From positions 5,097,126 through 5,161,125 of the forward strand of contig NW_006921532.1 of assembly GCF_000340215.1 (NCBI RefSeq): 64,000 nt of DNA, given 5' to 3'. The notes under the pieces are model-generated. The model searched no databases and was not told the origin of the DNA. It saw only the letters and a program-made list of their open reading frames with translations. The first letter of the stretch is position 1, and every line of letters begins with the position of its first letter. This DNA comes from Pseudocercospora fijiensis CIRAD86. Lineage: Eukaryota; Ascomycota; Dothideomycetes; Mycosphaerellales; Mycosphaerellaceae. Positions 36,601 through 47,609 of this stretch are shown one piece after another. The translations under genes were made by a program, and so were the position numbers.

Positions 36601-38680
36601 GTTAGATACTAGCAAAGCCTCTAGTAAGCGAAAATCAGCTAGGAAGGCTAAGATAAGCACCGCAGATCCTCCGATCGACGCGCGCGACCCGCCTACGCTA
36701 GGAGACAGCGGTATTGCTCTAAGGGGCCTCTTTATAGACCTAACGTTCCGGCTTCTATTCGGGCGCTATAGATTTGCACGCCTATTCGACGTTTTACGTA
36801 AGGCTTATAGCGGCCGAACCCTCTACGGCGACGGTCTACGTCTATCTAAGACTTAGGAAATAGATTTCGTTCGTCGCGTAGCGAGTATAACGGAACTTAT
36901 AACAGAGGCAGGATACGTAATTATCGCAATGTTCCCTAACTAAGAGTAGTAATAGCATCTAAACTATATCGCGGAGATAGCGAGGAAGTTTAACTATAAC
37001 TGCTTTAACGCCTACTTCGATGCTACGGAGCTAGCTAAGAAGATACGATCGTTTATAGCGGGATTAAAGAACGACGAAGTCTTTCCCTAGGAGGAATATC
37101 TTCGGGATATTCCCGCATCCGAGAAAGCCGTAGATATAAAGATTTTCGGCGACTAGTCGGTATATATACTTAGCTATTCCCTATAACAGATTAAGGAAGC
37201 AGTCGAAGGCGGTTAGACCGACCTCCTAGCCCCGATAGACGATTTCCTAATAGCGGCAGTTCCTATACTACTAAAGGCGGCGGTATTGCGGCACTAGATA
37301 TAGGCAGTTATTCTCCTACGTATTAACGACAAGACTAGAAAAATCCTTTACGTCGGATACTATAAGCACGACAAGCAAGCTAAGTAGTTAATCCGCTTCC
37401 TAGGTAGGGAACTTAAGGACAACGCCGGTTAGATAGGCGTCCCTAATAGACGCGGCTATATTGTGTCTACTAAGGAGATGCCCGCTATACCTCAATCCGA
37501 CCCCCGCAAAATAGCGAGTATAAGAATCTTAGTAGGACTAGACAGCTTAGACAGAGGCAAAGCGGGTACCCCTAGCGCTACTATAGTCGTTATCCTTGCG
37601 GCTAGCACCCCTAGCGCTACTATAGTCGCTAACCCTATAGCTACCGCCGCTACCTCCGGCGCCGCCGACAACGATATCGCTATTGCTACTAACCCTATAT
37701 CTATCGCTAATATAGATAAGAGCAAATCCTAACTCCCTATCGACATCCTTCGCGATAAAGGCTAGAGTAGCTTATTCGTCTAGATCGCCCTAGTAGAGCT
37801 TACTAGGAAATAGTAGCTAAGAAGCGAGCCGGAAGAGTTATAAATATTCGTAGGAGTCCTCGCCTATATAGTCGCAGCGGCAATAAAGGAATAGAATTAC
37901 GTTAAGAACAGGGAGTCTCGCGAGTAGTTGTTAGAAGACGAGAGAGCCTTATACGACTACGCTATGTCTATCGCAAAGAAATTCCTCTAAGCCTATAACG
38001 TCCTTCTCGAGGAAATTCGCGACGACATTATAGCCTATACTAAAGACAATATCGACTAGGATAACGAGAATTTAGAAGAATAGAACGGAAAGCTTACCGA
38101 TATAGAGGACGTTGTTAACTACGTACTAGAACTCTCCTATTTCTAGAATACGGACGGTACGGTTAAGGAAGACGTAGAACAGTCTACCCTTCGTCTACTA
38201 TAGGCGATAGACGCGATCTAACGCTCTAATACTAAAGCTAATTCCGAGAAAGCCGCGATTCGGGCGATATAGGAATTGCTATAGGACTAGGCTACTAGAC
38301 TTACCTACGACTCCCTTACGGATATTATAGCCGAGCTCGCTAGATTAATCTAGTTAGGAAAAGAGGAAGACCGCGCCCATATCGGCACATTCATTGCTAC
38401 CGCCTTTAACGCCCTATACGTTATATATAGGAAGAATGCTATTAGATTCCTAGAGCGCTAGGCAGCGGCTAAAGGCTTAGAATTAGTAACCTAAAACTAC
38501 TCGATTATAGCCGAGTAGGCGACGCGCAACGCGCAAGTTATTAAAACCTAGACGGAGACTCTATAGTAGACGACGGTTAGTCTATTAAGCATAGTTAGTA
38601 CACCTATACGAGAATACGATAGTATTGTGAGTCTATTACAGGTATAGTCTACGTAGTCGCGGACATTTCGCGACCGGGGG
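33600..38680 (+). pseudogene. Z third ORF, about 5 kb between pol and 3' LTR, unknown function
   Basis: A single plus-strand frame, different from pol, is kept from about 33.6 kb to the purine tract. Codon phase agrees at 33653, 34418, 37463 and 38582, with no frameshift and only TAG/TAA stops. Read through, it is about 1,690 residues: a 10-residue repeat array (EQQPITKEDK type); two copies of an acidic unit (GDPIEDVV); a Lys/Arg cluster (KRTRKKKRDEKIK); a segment at 34418-34606 starting MFPYIDRASLPL; a Lys/Ala-rich helical stretch at 36150-36300; duplicated PSSTQLEQL units at 36.46-36.61 kb; then mixed-charge globular-looking sequence. No membrane anchor or signal peptide is evident. It may act in the nucleus, given the basic clusters (inference). 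Confidence 0.65.
33651..34030 (+). repeat. 30-bp tandem repeat in the Z third ORF (12-13 copies)
   Basis: Eleven regular 30-bp units start at 33661 and are followed by one or two degenerate ones. Each encodes ten residues of the form EQQPI(A/T)K(E/D)(D/N)(K/R), and two versions alternate. Long frames on both strands here arise from the repeat; the minus-strand Leu/Phe-rich frame at 33587-34075 is not a gene. Confidence 0.88.
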
Positions 38681-38684
38681 ATTT

Positions 38685-38814
38685 TGTTACGAAGCTAGGA
38701 GGGAAGGGATACCTAGGCGGCTGCTACTAGCCGCCTTATAGGCATACTTCCTCCGTAGCTAGATAGACATAACATAAATCAACACACTTCAAAACCACGT
38801 TTCGAACTATAACA
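38685..38814 (+). repeat. 3' LTR of Z (130 bp)
   Basis: Starts TGTTACGAAG and ends CTATAACA, followed by GATAT. It is preceded by a purine tract at about 38674-38681. Confidence 0.9.
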
Positions 38815-38819
38815 GATAT

Positions 38820-39947
38820 CCTAGAACGGCGACGTCGATAGATCGGAAGGCCCGGCTAACGGTTCCTTAGGGGAAGTCTTAGGCAGAGGCCCTCTTAGCT
38901 TCTAAGGATTCTCGTCTGCCGGGTATCGTAGCTTAAGTAGCCTCCGTAAGAAAACCGATTTAAGCGAGCTATTAGGCGAACCGGGACGCTATTCCGGCGG
39001 CACGGTTGTTTCTACCGTAGTAATAGGCGAAACCGTAGGCCGCGGTAGGACTTAAGGCGGTCGGGCTAGTAGGCGCTGCTCTACTATAGGTAGTAGATAG
39101 ATCTCTAGGTAGAATTAACGGTAATAGCGTAAATCGCGCACCGTTAGGAGCGCGGCTTTAAGCTCCTTAACCGATTTAGTTAGGATTCCTTTATCTACTA
39201 CCTACTGTCCTAGAAAGTTGTAACCGTTAAGGGCGTCTAGGTAGAGTTCCTCGATTTTGGCCTATAGAGGCGGCGGATTTCCTACGAGCGGGTAATAATA
39301 TAGAACGTATAAGGTAAGCAAGTCGATTCGGCCGTACTTTACCCTAAGCTAGGTCGCGAAGTTCTCGCTATAATCGACGTAGTTCTAAATATAGGAATAG
39401 ATACGTAGGATATAGGGCTCTATATCTAGCAATCCGAGATTGTAGTACTAGGGCAGCGGTTAAACCGCTAGCTTAGCTAATTTCGAGGCTTCTACCGGAG
39501 TTAGAAGCGAGTCCGAAGGAGCTACGGCAAGCGGGTAAACTATTAGTAAGAGGGTAGAGGCGAGATAGTCTCTAAACGGAGGACGACAACGGAGAACCGA
39601 CTAAAGGCGGAGGAGCGTAGCTTATCGGGCAGGTCCTCCTAGGGAAAGCGGCTACCCCTAGACCTAGGTATAGTAGGCAATTGCTACTAAAGGTAGAAAC
39701 TACTACTACTGTCTCCTCGGGGTACTAATAGGATCGCCGATAAGGCGCTCGCGCGTCGGTAGGGTATAGTACGGAAGGGTAGTAAATCGAATAGGTACCG
39801 TCGTAACGGGTAGGAGTTAAATCGTAGTAATCGGCGGAAGATCGGTAGGACCCGTAGCTAATCGCGTCGATTCTCGTCGTAGCCGTAACGACCGGGGTCG
39901 ATTCGGGTAGAGGACTAGTAGTTAGTATAGAAGCTAACTAAGTGTTA
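38820..39947 (-). other. X1 5' leader and start of gag region, outer part
   Basis: This is the part of X1 between its primer-binding site and the insertion of Z. It aligns with 2827-3955 of copy X2. Composition is fully RIP-scarred and no gag domain could be recognised with confidence. The coding region probably begins within or just after this part. Confidence 0.6.
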
Positions 39948-39960
39948 AGCGAAGCTACTA
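39948..39960 (-). other. Primer-binding site of X1
   Basis: Three bases inside the 5' LTR, the minus strand reads TAGTAGCTTCGCT. Reversing one RIP-type G-to-A change gives TGGTAGCTTCGCT, which would pair with a tRNA ending AGCTACCA whose acceptor stem is AGCUUCG/CGAAGCU. A1-U72 pairing and a GCUACCA end are usual for eukaryotic initiator tRNA-Met. Element Z has the same 13 bases at the same 3-nt offset. The tRNA identity is inferred. Confidence 0.6.
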
Positions 39961-39963
39961 AGT

Positions 39964-40151
39964 TGCTAGGCATACGGTTACAGTACGAAGGTATTGTAAC
40001 GGTTATACGGTACAAAAGTTAATACATTCTCTAAGGTGCCGCGAGGCAAGCTATCTATATAATAGTCCTACTATTAGTAGCAATAGCGACCGCAGCGGTC
40101 GATAGTAACCGCTGCCTGCTATCGTATATACAATAGTGTTATATCGTAATA
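39964..40151 (-). repeat. 5' LTR of X1 (188 bp)
   Basis: Same termini and length as the left copy. The outer flank is GCGTA, repeated at 11700-11704. Confidence 0.9.
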
Positions 40152-40156
40152 GCGTA

Positions 40157-43100
40157 GGTACTGCTACAAGGTAGCATTCTGTCTCTCTATTTAACCGTTA
40201 GTCTATAGGTAGAAGGCTATTAATAGCCGATGCTTTAGTCTTAGCTATAGGCATATTTCGCTCTAATAGTGCGATATAAATATCGAGCCTCTATCGGAGA
40301 CTATCCCCTTAGGGGTTCCCTAATAGGTATAGAAGATGTTAGTCTATAGCGCCTCTACTATATTAATAGCAGTCTAATCCTTACGAGCAGGAATATAGCG
40401 AGCACCCTTAGTGAATCGGTCTATAATAACTAGTATAGCGTTAAAGACGTCTTTGCTTCCCCTTCGCTTAGTAGGGGGAAGACCTGTAATAAAGTCTATT
40501 ATAAGCTCTATAAAAGGCTTCTTTAGAACAGGGAGTAAAGACAACTCGCTAAATAGTAAGTACTTTAGTGCTTTAACTCGCTAGTATACTACATAGGTCT
40601 ATATATACTCCTTTATATACCGCTTACTATTTAGCTAGTAGTATATACGCGATAGTAACTCGTGCGACCTCTCTATACTATAGTAACTAGCGAGCTTACT
40701 ATTATAGTGCCTCTTTAAAAGCTCTTGTCTAATCGATTGTTTAGCGGGGACATAGTATCTGCCCTTGAACTTTAAGTAACCTTTATCGTCGATCGACTAG
40801 TTATTACTCTTACTAGATCGAGTCGCCCGTCTACTTACAAGCTTATTAATACGCTCGATAGCAAAGGCGTCCCTCTACTAAGTACGCAATAGCTTATCTA
40901 TAAACGATTAACTATCCCTATTTGTAAGGTTATTTAATAGCACCCGTACTATCGAACGAGGTACGCATTATATATATCTAATAGCACTAGTAGCCGGAAC
41001 TACTACAACCTCTTCTATAGTGCTATCGCTATATAGGCTATTACTATAGATAGTAATGTCTTTAATCGAGTTATTATAGCTCGAGCGATCTACGTCCTTT
41101 CTTTTAACGTATACTAGAAGAACGACAACTCCGCTATAGTATTTGTTGTCGCCGCGGGGTCCGGAAGTCCGCTTATCCTACGCTTACTTATTAACAATAC
41201 GGGCTATAGCAATCTTATACTGCAGGGTTAGAAACAAAGAATTAATGTATTAGGTCTCGCTATCGTAATTAGGTCGCCTCGATAGGCTATCGGTAGGGTT
41301 ACTTACGCCTAGCCGGTATAATATATTAAAATCAAACCCGGCGAGGTAGACGGCCTATCTAGCCTATCGACCTATAACCCTAGTAACCTTAGTAATGCTA
41401 CGGAGGTTGTTATAGTCTATATAGACCTGAATTGTATACTAAGCACTATTAAGATAGTAGCGCTAATACTTAAAGGCTTCTACGATTGCTAAGAGCTCTT
41501 ACTCGTAGGTCTTATATCGACGTTCTATATTAATTATCTTTCGTAAAAAGAAGGCAATCGGGTGCTAGTAATAGTTATTATCTAATTGCTATAATATAAT
41601 AGCCGATATAGCGAACTGTAAAGCGTTAGTCTCAATTCGGATCTGCTTGCTTAGTACGAAATAGTGCAATAAGGGGATATTAGTAAAGCGTTGCTTTAGG
41701 CCGTTAAAAGCGGCTTGTGCTCTATTAGTCTATTTAAACTCTCTAGTTAGGTTGGCCTTAGTTTTAGTAAGCTTAGTTAGGGGTATTATATACCGTAAAT
41801 AGCCCTTAATAAAGCGGCGGTAGAAATTAGCGAAGCCGAGGAACGATTAAAGTTCCTTAATAGACGTAGGAATAGGCTATTTAGTAATAGTTTTAATCCG
41901 ATCGGGATTAGCCTTAACACCCTTAGTTAATACGAGGAAGCTAAGGAATAACACCTCTTTAGCAGCAAAGGTGCATTTAGAAGGCTTGTAATACAAGCTA
42001 TAGGCTCGTAGGCGATCGAGTACCTTACGGACTATAGCCTAGTGCTCCGTAATATTAGGTAAGTAGGTGTAAACTAGGATGTTATCTAGGTAAACTATAT
42101 AGAGGTAATCTAATAGGCCTAATAGGGCCCGATTAATATAGGACTAGAATGTAGTAGGGGCATTAGCTAGCCTAAATAGTATAACTAAGTACTCGAAATA
42201 GCTATAGCGAGTACGAAAGGCTGTCTTCTATTCATCGCCCTTACGAATACGAATATAGTAATAGGCGTCCTTAATGTCTAATATAGTGTAGTAGTAGGTA
42301 CTAGAAAGGCGATCGAGGGTCTTATTAATAAGAGGAAGTAGATAGCGATCTTTAATAGTAACAGTATTAAGCCTACGATAGTCGATATATAGGCGTAGGC
42401 TACTATCCTTCTTTAGTACGAATAGGATAGGGGCGCTAGCAGGGCTGTTACTATACCGTATCCGGCTATTAGCTAGGTTTTCTTCTAGATACTTACGCAA
42501 TATAGCAAGCTCTCGTTTACTAAGGTTATAGAGGGGCCTAAAAGGAACCTCCTTGCCCTCTATAATGTTAATCTTATAATCCGTCTCTTTAAACATAGGC
42601 AATGTCGATGCTAGGTAGTGTTTAAATACATTAATGTAGGTCTCTCGGATAGGCTCTAGTATACGAGCAAGCTAATTAGGATTATTAGGGGGCACAGGTT
42701 TATCGTTATTACTACCGAGCAAATCGGTAGTCGGATTAGCTAAGGCGGAGGCTAGTATTAGGTTGCTAATAAACAGGACCCGGATATCGTTAGGGCACTC
42801 GCTAATATTAATATATTTAATGTCCTCTTTTCTAGCGATTCTAAATCGCTACTTCTAGAGGCCTAAGTCTATAGCTATAGCGTAGTACTTAAGAATAGGG
42901 TTGCTAATAATAATAGTAGCTCCCCTATATAGGTTATCTATATCTACTACGTAGGCAGTAAAGTCTAGTAGGCGTTTATTTCCGAGGTCGTCCTTTAGAG
43001 CTATAGGAATATAGTAGGCCCTATAGGTCAAGTGCCGAGCGTTATTAAACTAAGCAAGGGTTAGTAGGTTAGTCCTCGGCAGTTGTCGAAGGTCTAATTG

Positions 43101-44700
43101 CTTAGCTAGGCGATAGCTAATAAGGGCACTAACTGAATTTCCTAGATCTAGTATAACCTTAGTTTAATAGCTAGTGCCCTTCGTATCCTATATAAGGCAG
43201 GAGCGTATTATAGCTAGTACAATGTCGATAGTCTTACGCTATACGAGGCTAATAGTTAGTGCGGCGCTTACTCTTTTTTCGAAGGTTAGCCTATAGGGGT
43301 AGCGTTAGCCGCTAAGAGGTACTTTCGGTGTTTAGCGGAAGCACGGTTAATTCGGGCCTAGTTATTAGGTTTGTCGTATTAGCCTAGTAGATAGCTAGTA
43401 CTATTATAATTGAAGCACTTCAATCCCGTTAGTAGACTACTATAGCTGTTATTACTATTATTAGCCGAGCGGTTAGTATTATAGGGATACGAGCCCCTTC
43501 TACGGCCCCTATCGCGGCCTCCTCTATATAGCCGACGGCTACGGCCTCTTCTACGGTCGTTATTACTGTTCCTACTGTTAGTATTGTTGTCCTAGTAGGA
43601 GCCTTAGTTTCCTCCGCAGCTACGGTTGCTACGGTTAGTACTAGTTAGTCGGATCCTTAATTCTAGTCGTTGTTAGAGCTAAACAGCCCGTTCGGCTGTT
43701 TCTACTTCGACTATAAATTAAATGCGTATTAGATTAGCTTGTTCGAACACACGGCGACGGTCTAATTCGAGGATAAGTTCCTATCGCAATTTAGGGCGTA
43801 TTTCGGAAATCTAGATAGAGTCGGTCTTAGCTAGCAAATCGTCCTCGAGGGTCTTTAAATAGGCCTTAAATAAGCGAGCCGATTGATTAGTCTTTTGTTT
43901 AGCTCGAAGGTATTAGTCCTAAGCGTGTTGTTACCTTAGTATAGGGTTTCTAAGGGTGTCTAGTATAATAGTCTTATAGTCTTGCTACTAAACAGCGGTC
44001 TAATTAGTAAGGGAGTCGAAATAGTCGTCCTAGGTACGCTTTAGGTCGCTATTAATGTACTATATAGCGTAGACAACTAGTAAATAGTTATCTAGAAGAG
44101 CCCTCGGCGCATTTCGTTAGTTAAGCTTATAATCGCGTATATAATTATTGTATTGCTTGCGACTAGAGCCGTTAAATACGGTACAGTCCTTAAGCTTAGC
44201 ATCCTTCTTTTAGACAGGGACGGGTAGTAAGGAAGGCCCTACTATCGGCTTAGTATTAGTTATTAGGGCTTCCTATAGACGGCGAATCTCGAGGAGATTA
44301 TCCTTTAGCTGTTGTTCTTAACGTAGGGCAGTAAGCCTGTTTTAAGTGGCTTCTTAAAGTCTCCCTACTAGTTAAGGGCTAAAGGCCGGCTAGCTATATC
44401 GTCGATTAACAATGTTGTTAAGAATGTCGTTAACAGGTAATTCTAGATTATTACTTAGAATTGCAGGTTCTTCCTTAATAGGCTCTCCGGTAGGCTCTTT
44501 AGTAGGAGGCACTTTAGTAGGCACTTTAGCGGGAACTGTGCTACTAGCGTTGTTATTGCTAGCGCTGCTAGCGGCAGCACGGTTATTGTTTCGTAATAAG
44601 CCGGCTATTATAATAGGGGGTAATACTAATAATATATTGTTAGCCCCTAAGATGCGGATATAGCGGAATTAGTAGATATTAGTCTAGTACGATTAACTTA
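40157..44700 (-). pseudogene. Y gag-pol remnant (gag to first half of integrase)
   Basis: Read through the stops on the minus strand, the order is as follows. Gag carries a decayed zinc knuckle near 43.4 kb (CFNYNSTSYL, where CxxCxxxGH would be expected). A protease-like region follows (LDLGNSVSALIS for the usual LDSGA core). Reverse transcriptase comes next, with [14 protein letters not shown] and [15 protein letters not shown] at 42228-42602 and YLDNILVYT (the usual DD mutated to DN) near 42.07 kb. RNase H (RRYKTYEQELLAIVEAFK) lies near 41.5 kb, and the integrase core (PFIELIIDFITGLP) near 40.5 kb. The only sizeable uninterrupted piece, 42228-42602, is a fragment of reverse transcriptase and not a separate gene. 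Integrase is cut at 40156 by insertion of X1 and continues at 11699. Confidence 0.85.
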
Positions 44701-44883
44701 GTATAATAGGCCGTGTAGAAGGCCTTGCTTAATAATTAGTACGGTTGTTTCGATAGAATAGTACGTATAGGTCCCGTTCTTTAGGCGTAATATAGTTAGA
44801 TTAGTCTTGTTCGTAGCTATACCGCTAAAAGCTTAAAATAAGAACTATCTAGCTGCTGCCCTTAAAGGGTAGATCGAATACTG

Positions 44884-45080
44884 TATAAGAAGGGTATATT
44901 AGCAGGTAGATAGGGTAGTAGTAGGTACGAGTAGTATTCGATAAGGAGCTAGAAGGAGAGGGAGGAAGGCAGGCAAGTTAGCCTATTACTAAGCGCTAAG
45001 CCCTACCTAAGGCATTACGACCCTAGCTTCACTCGAGCCCGGTTACATGCTAATTACGTATAACCTCTTTAGTCCTAACA
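44884..45080 (-). repeat. 5' LTR of Y (197 bp)
   Basis: Same length and termini as the left copy, ending CCTAACA, followed by GTTAG at 45081-45085. The partial LTR at 1-63 belongs to the same family but is more diverged. Confidence 0.88.
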
Positions 45081-45084
45081 GTTA

Positions 45085-46020
45085 GTTAAACCGGCTTCTA
45101 ATCTAACCTCAATTTAGCTTACTAACGCCGGCGTTATAATAGCTAAATTAGAGGCTTAGAAGCGGTAGGACTATTATATTATTAGAGACTTCTTATATAG
45201 TTATATAGACTATCTAAATTATTATAAGGCAGGTAAGCATACCTGCTTCCGAGACAAGGCCTTAAAGGACTATAGTAAGAACTACTTTCCGTTCTACGAA
45301 GCCGCTATAATCGAGGCTTACAAAGCTATCGCTTCTAGCGAGTAGAAGCGGACCGAGACTAATAAGCTAGACGATAGAATGCTAGTAAGGATCGAAGTAA
45401 TAGTAATTAAGAGGAAGATTAAGTTACAGTTCTAGAAAGGCGAGGTTAAAAAGATAAGGGCTCGTCGTAGTAGTAAGAGCGACTCGCCTCGTAAACTAGC
45501 TATCGGCTCTTAACCTATTATCCTTAATTCCTTCGGCGACGAGATAAGGCACTTCTTAGATAGCAAGCTGCGTAGATCTAGTGTAATTCCTAGCACTCCT
45601 TATAAGACTCCTACTCGCGCTCTTACTAGAACTAGTTTGCGAAACCCGCCGGCGATACCTCGTAATATTATATAGTCCTCGAAGCTAACCGTCGAATTCT
45701 TCTAGTAGGTCGGCTTATAGCGCGGATTTTAGGATTACGACGAATTACGCCTATATATCGCTTATTTCGTATCTTCCGAATAGACGCTAGAGACTATCTA
45801 TAATTTAATAAAGGACGACTAGCCGGCGGCACTTAATATAGTAGATAGAATAAGGTTAAGGTTAAAGAAAGCTATCGTCGAGTTTATAAGGAAGAAATAG
45901 GATAAGATTATAGCGGCGGAAGCAGCCGCTACTTAGGAGGGAGAGAATTTCTAAGAATTCTTAGCTTCGTTTAGGCTACAATCGCTATATATCTATAATA
46001 TATATAAACTTATAATAAGC
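45085..46020 (+). pseudogene. Accessory ORF of transposon W, 3' part
   Basis: This continues the frame interrupted at 9541. It begins VKPASNLTSI and contains a charged stretch with several aromatic residues (YNYYKAGKHTCFRDKALK-like region near 45215-45280) and basic segments. The end is uncertain because the 3' part approaches the opposing transposase frame at about 46020-46090. No family is recognised. All internal stops are TAG or TAA, as expected from RIP of CAG, CAA or TGG. Confidence 0.6.
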
Positions 46021-46085
46021 GGGAGATTCTTACGGTAATAGCACTTATTTTAGCCTATATATAATCGATTAATATAATGCGTTAG

Positions 46086-47525
46086 TTATAGAACACTAAG
46101 CGCGATAGGCAAAGCTAGCATTCGAATATATTTATTTAAATCTCTAACTCGGCGCTTTCCGCGCGCTAGTAGCGACTAGTTACATTACTCGAAATCCTCG
46201 AAGTCTACCTCTTGTTCGCTATCTTCCTTATTATCTTTATTAAATATACCCTTACTATTATAATACACTTCCGATATATCCTTAATTATCGACGGTAAGG
46301 TATTCTAAGCCTATTCTATCTATTAAGACTCTTCCGGGTCGAGCGCTAGCATATTCTAAGCCGCTCTAGTAGTATGTTCGAATTCGGCTAGATCGTACGG
46401 AATATCGACTCTATTAATATTATATCTAGCATAAGCGAAGAGTCTACGCGCCCTACGGCCTTTATACTTATATAAATACTATAGTAAGTAGTCTTAGAAC
46501 CTATAGAACTTTAGAAGCTTATCTCTGTAATTTTTAATAACTTTCTTTAGTAGATTAAAGCTCCCTTTAATAGGGTTTAGATCCGGCGAGTATAGCGGTA
46601 AGTACTCGAGATAATAGCCGGCTTCTAGGATTAGCTCCTTTACCCTTCTACTATAGTAGATGCTAGTATTGTCTATTACAAAGATTATCGGCGGACTATC
46701 TTTAAGGTACGGCAATACCTAATCTTCGAGCTAGGTTTAAAAGCGCTCTACGTTAATCGACCCTTAGTAAATACATATATAGGGCAGATACCCGTATATC
46801 GTAAAAGCCGGTAAAACTAACTATCTAACTTCTCTCTTAGTATACTAAACATTAACACAGGTTATACCCTTCGGAGACTATCTATACTTGCGCTAACCTG
46901 TCTTCTAATTGTTAGTAGTTTCGTCGATAAATACTAGTCGATCTACCGGCTATTTAGCGTACCTAATCGTCTATAACGCCCTTAAGAAGGGATTGCGCTC
47001 CTTCGCCTAACGCTTTACTTCCGTCCGAGTTAGACCTATCTTCTACTTTAATACCTTCGTTAGTAACCGCGGCTTAATCTCTATATCCTTACTACCCTCC
47101 GAGATAGGCCTTAAACGTACAAACTCGTCCTAAAGAGCTTAGATTATCTTATTAAAGTATGCGTCCGGACGGTCTATAAGGAAACTACGTAGGAAGTCCT
47201 ATTCTTTAGCTAGCATTATAATATAGTATATATTACGAAAGGTACTAGTTCTAGGTATATATAACTCGCTAAATAGCTTCTACTTAGTCTAATAGCGATA
47301 TACCGTCCGTACGGATAATAGCAACTTCGAGAAGGCTAGTATTTGCTTAGGAGACATCCCTTTACTAAATAGATTTATTAATTAGCCTTACTAGTCGAGA
47401 TTAATACGTACCTTCTTAACTATAGCGGCGACAGCTATAGTAACGACAATAACACCTCGGAAGGGTCTATACTACTGAAATACCGACGACACGATATCTA
47501 CGATATACTAGAGGATTCTATACAT
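46086..47525 (-). pseudogene. DDE (Tc1/mariner, DDE_3-like) transposase, RIP-inactivated
   Basis: The ATG at 47525 opens a frame of about 480 codons, broken only by RIP-type stops. An N-terminal helix-turn-helix-like region (SKGMSPKQILAFSKLL) is followed by the catalytic core: LVFIDET (first Asp), IIFVIDNTSIYYS (second Asp), then the signature LEYLPLYSPDLNPIKGSFN. In active relatives that signature is NPIE and its Glu is the third catalytic residue. Here it reads Lys, a change (GAA to AAA after a T) that RIP would make. The longest stop-free piece is 46494-46715. A product of this family would cut and paste W between its inverted repeats at TA sites. It can no longer act. Confidence 0.85.
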
Positions 47526-47609
47526 CAGAAGGAGGAGAAATAATTCAGAAACCACCAAAAAAGCGGTGTAGTTCCTCTCTCGGAGGTGCAGGGTTCTCCC
47601 CGCACCGGC

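Larger units (their letters stand above)
23567..38814 (+). mobile_element. Giant Ty3-type LTR retrotransposon Z (15.2 kb)
   Basis: LTRs of 130 bp (23567-23696 and 38685-38814) differ mainly by transitions; the right one still starts TGTTACGAAG and ends TATAACA. A 5-bp duplication GATAT lies at 23562-23566 and 38815-38819, and copy X2 keeps the empty site (GATGT at 2822-2826). A primer-binding site follows the left LTR and a purine run (CGGGGGA) precedes the right one, giving the plus strand. At 15,248 bp it is about twice a normal Ty3 element. It encodes gag, pol and a long third frame. It is the innermost and youngest insertion, yet it is fully RIP-scarred. Confidence 0.9.
11705..40151 (-). 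mobile_element. Large Ty3-type LTR retrotransposon X1 (13.2 kb without its insert)
   Basis: LTRs of 188 bp (11705-11892 and 39964-40151) begin TGCTAGGCA and end CGTAACA or CGTAATA, and are flanked by a perfect GCGTA duplication (11700-11704 and 40152-40156). A purine tract (complement of GCCTCCCCCCC) adjoins the left LTR, and a primer-binding site adjoins the right one, so the element is on the minus strand. Without Z it is 13,194 bp, almost twice a normal Ty3 element. It encodes gag, pol with chromodomain, and a further frame of about 5 kb between pol and the 3' LTR. It inserted into the integrase of Y and was itself hit by Z. Confidence 0.9.
9542..45080 (-). mobile_element. Ty3-type LTR retrotransposon Y (chromovirus), split by X1
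   Basis: Two 197-bp LTRs (9542-9738 and 44884-45080) are flanked by a perfect GTTAG duplication (9537-9541 and 45081-45085). Without X1 the element is 7,087 bp, a normal Ty3 length. It lies on the minus strand: a purine tract (complement of CGCTTCCCTTTT) adjoins the left LTR, and gag, protease, reverse transcriptase, RNase H and integrase follow in order from 44.7 kb down. The order RT-RNase H-integrase and a C-terminal chromodomain place it among the chromoviruses. It sits inside the accessory ORF of W. X1 splits it within integrase, and RIP has stopped every frame. Confidence 0.9.

Noticed and set aside
37463..37732. A separate small gene in Z
   Set aside because: It is a stop-free piece of the Z third ORF in the same frame as 34418-34606 and 33653.
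11900..38680. Envelope (env) genes in X1 and Z
   Set aside because: The position fits, but no signal peptide, cleavage site, fusion peptide or transmembrane anchor is visible, so env is not claimed.
42228..42602. A short standalone reverse-transcriptase-like gene
   Set aside because: It is only the longest stop-free piece of the Y pol frame; recognisable RT sequence continues on both sides.
46494..46715. A short standalone transposase-like gene
   Set aside because: It is a stop-free piece of the longer W transposase frame, which is in the same phase back to 47525.
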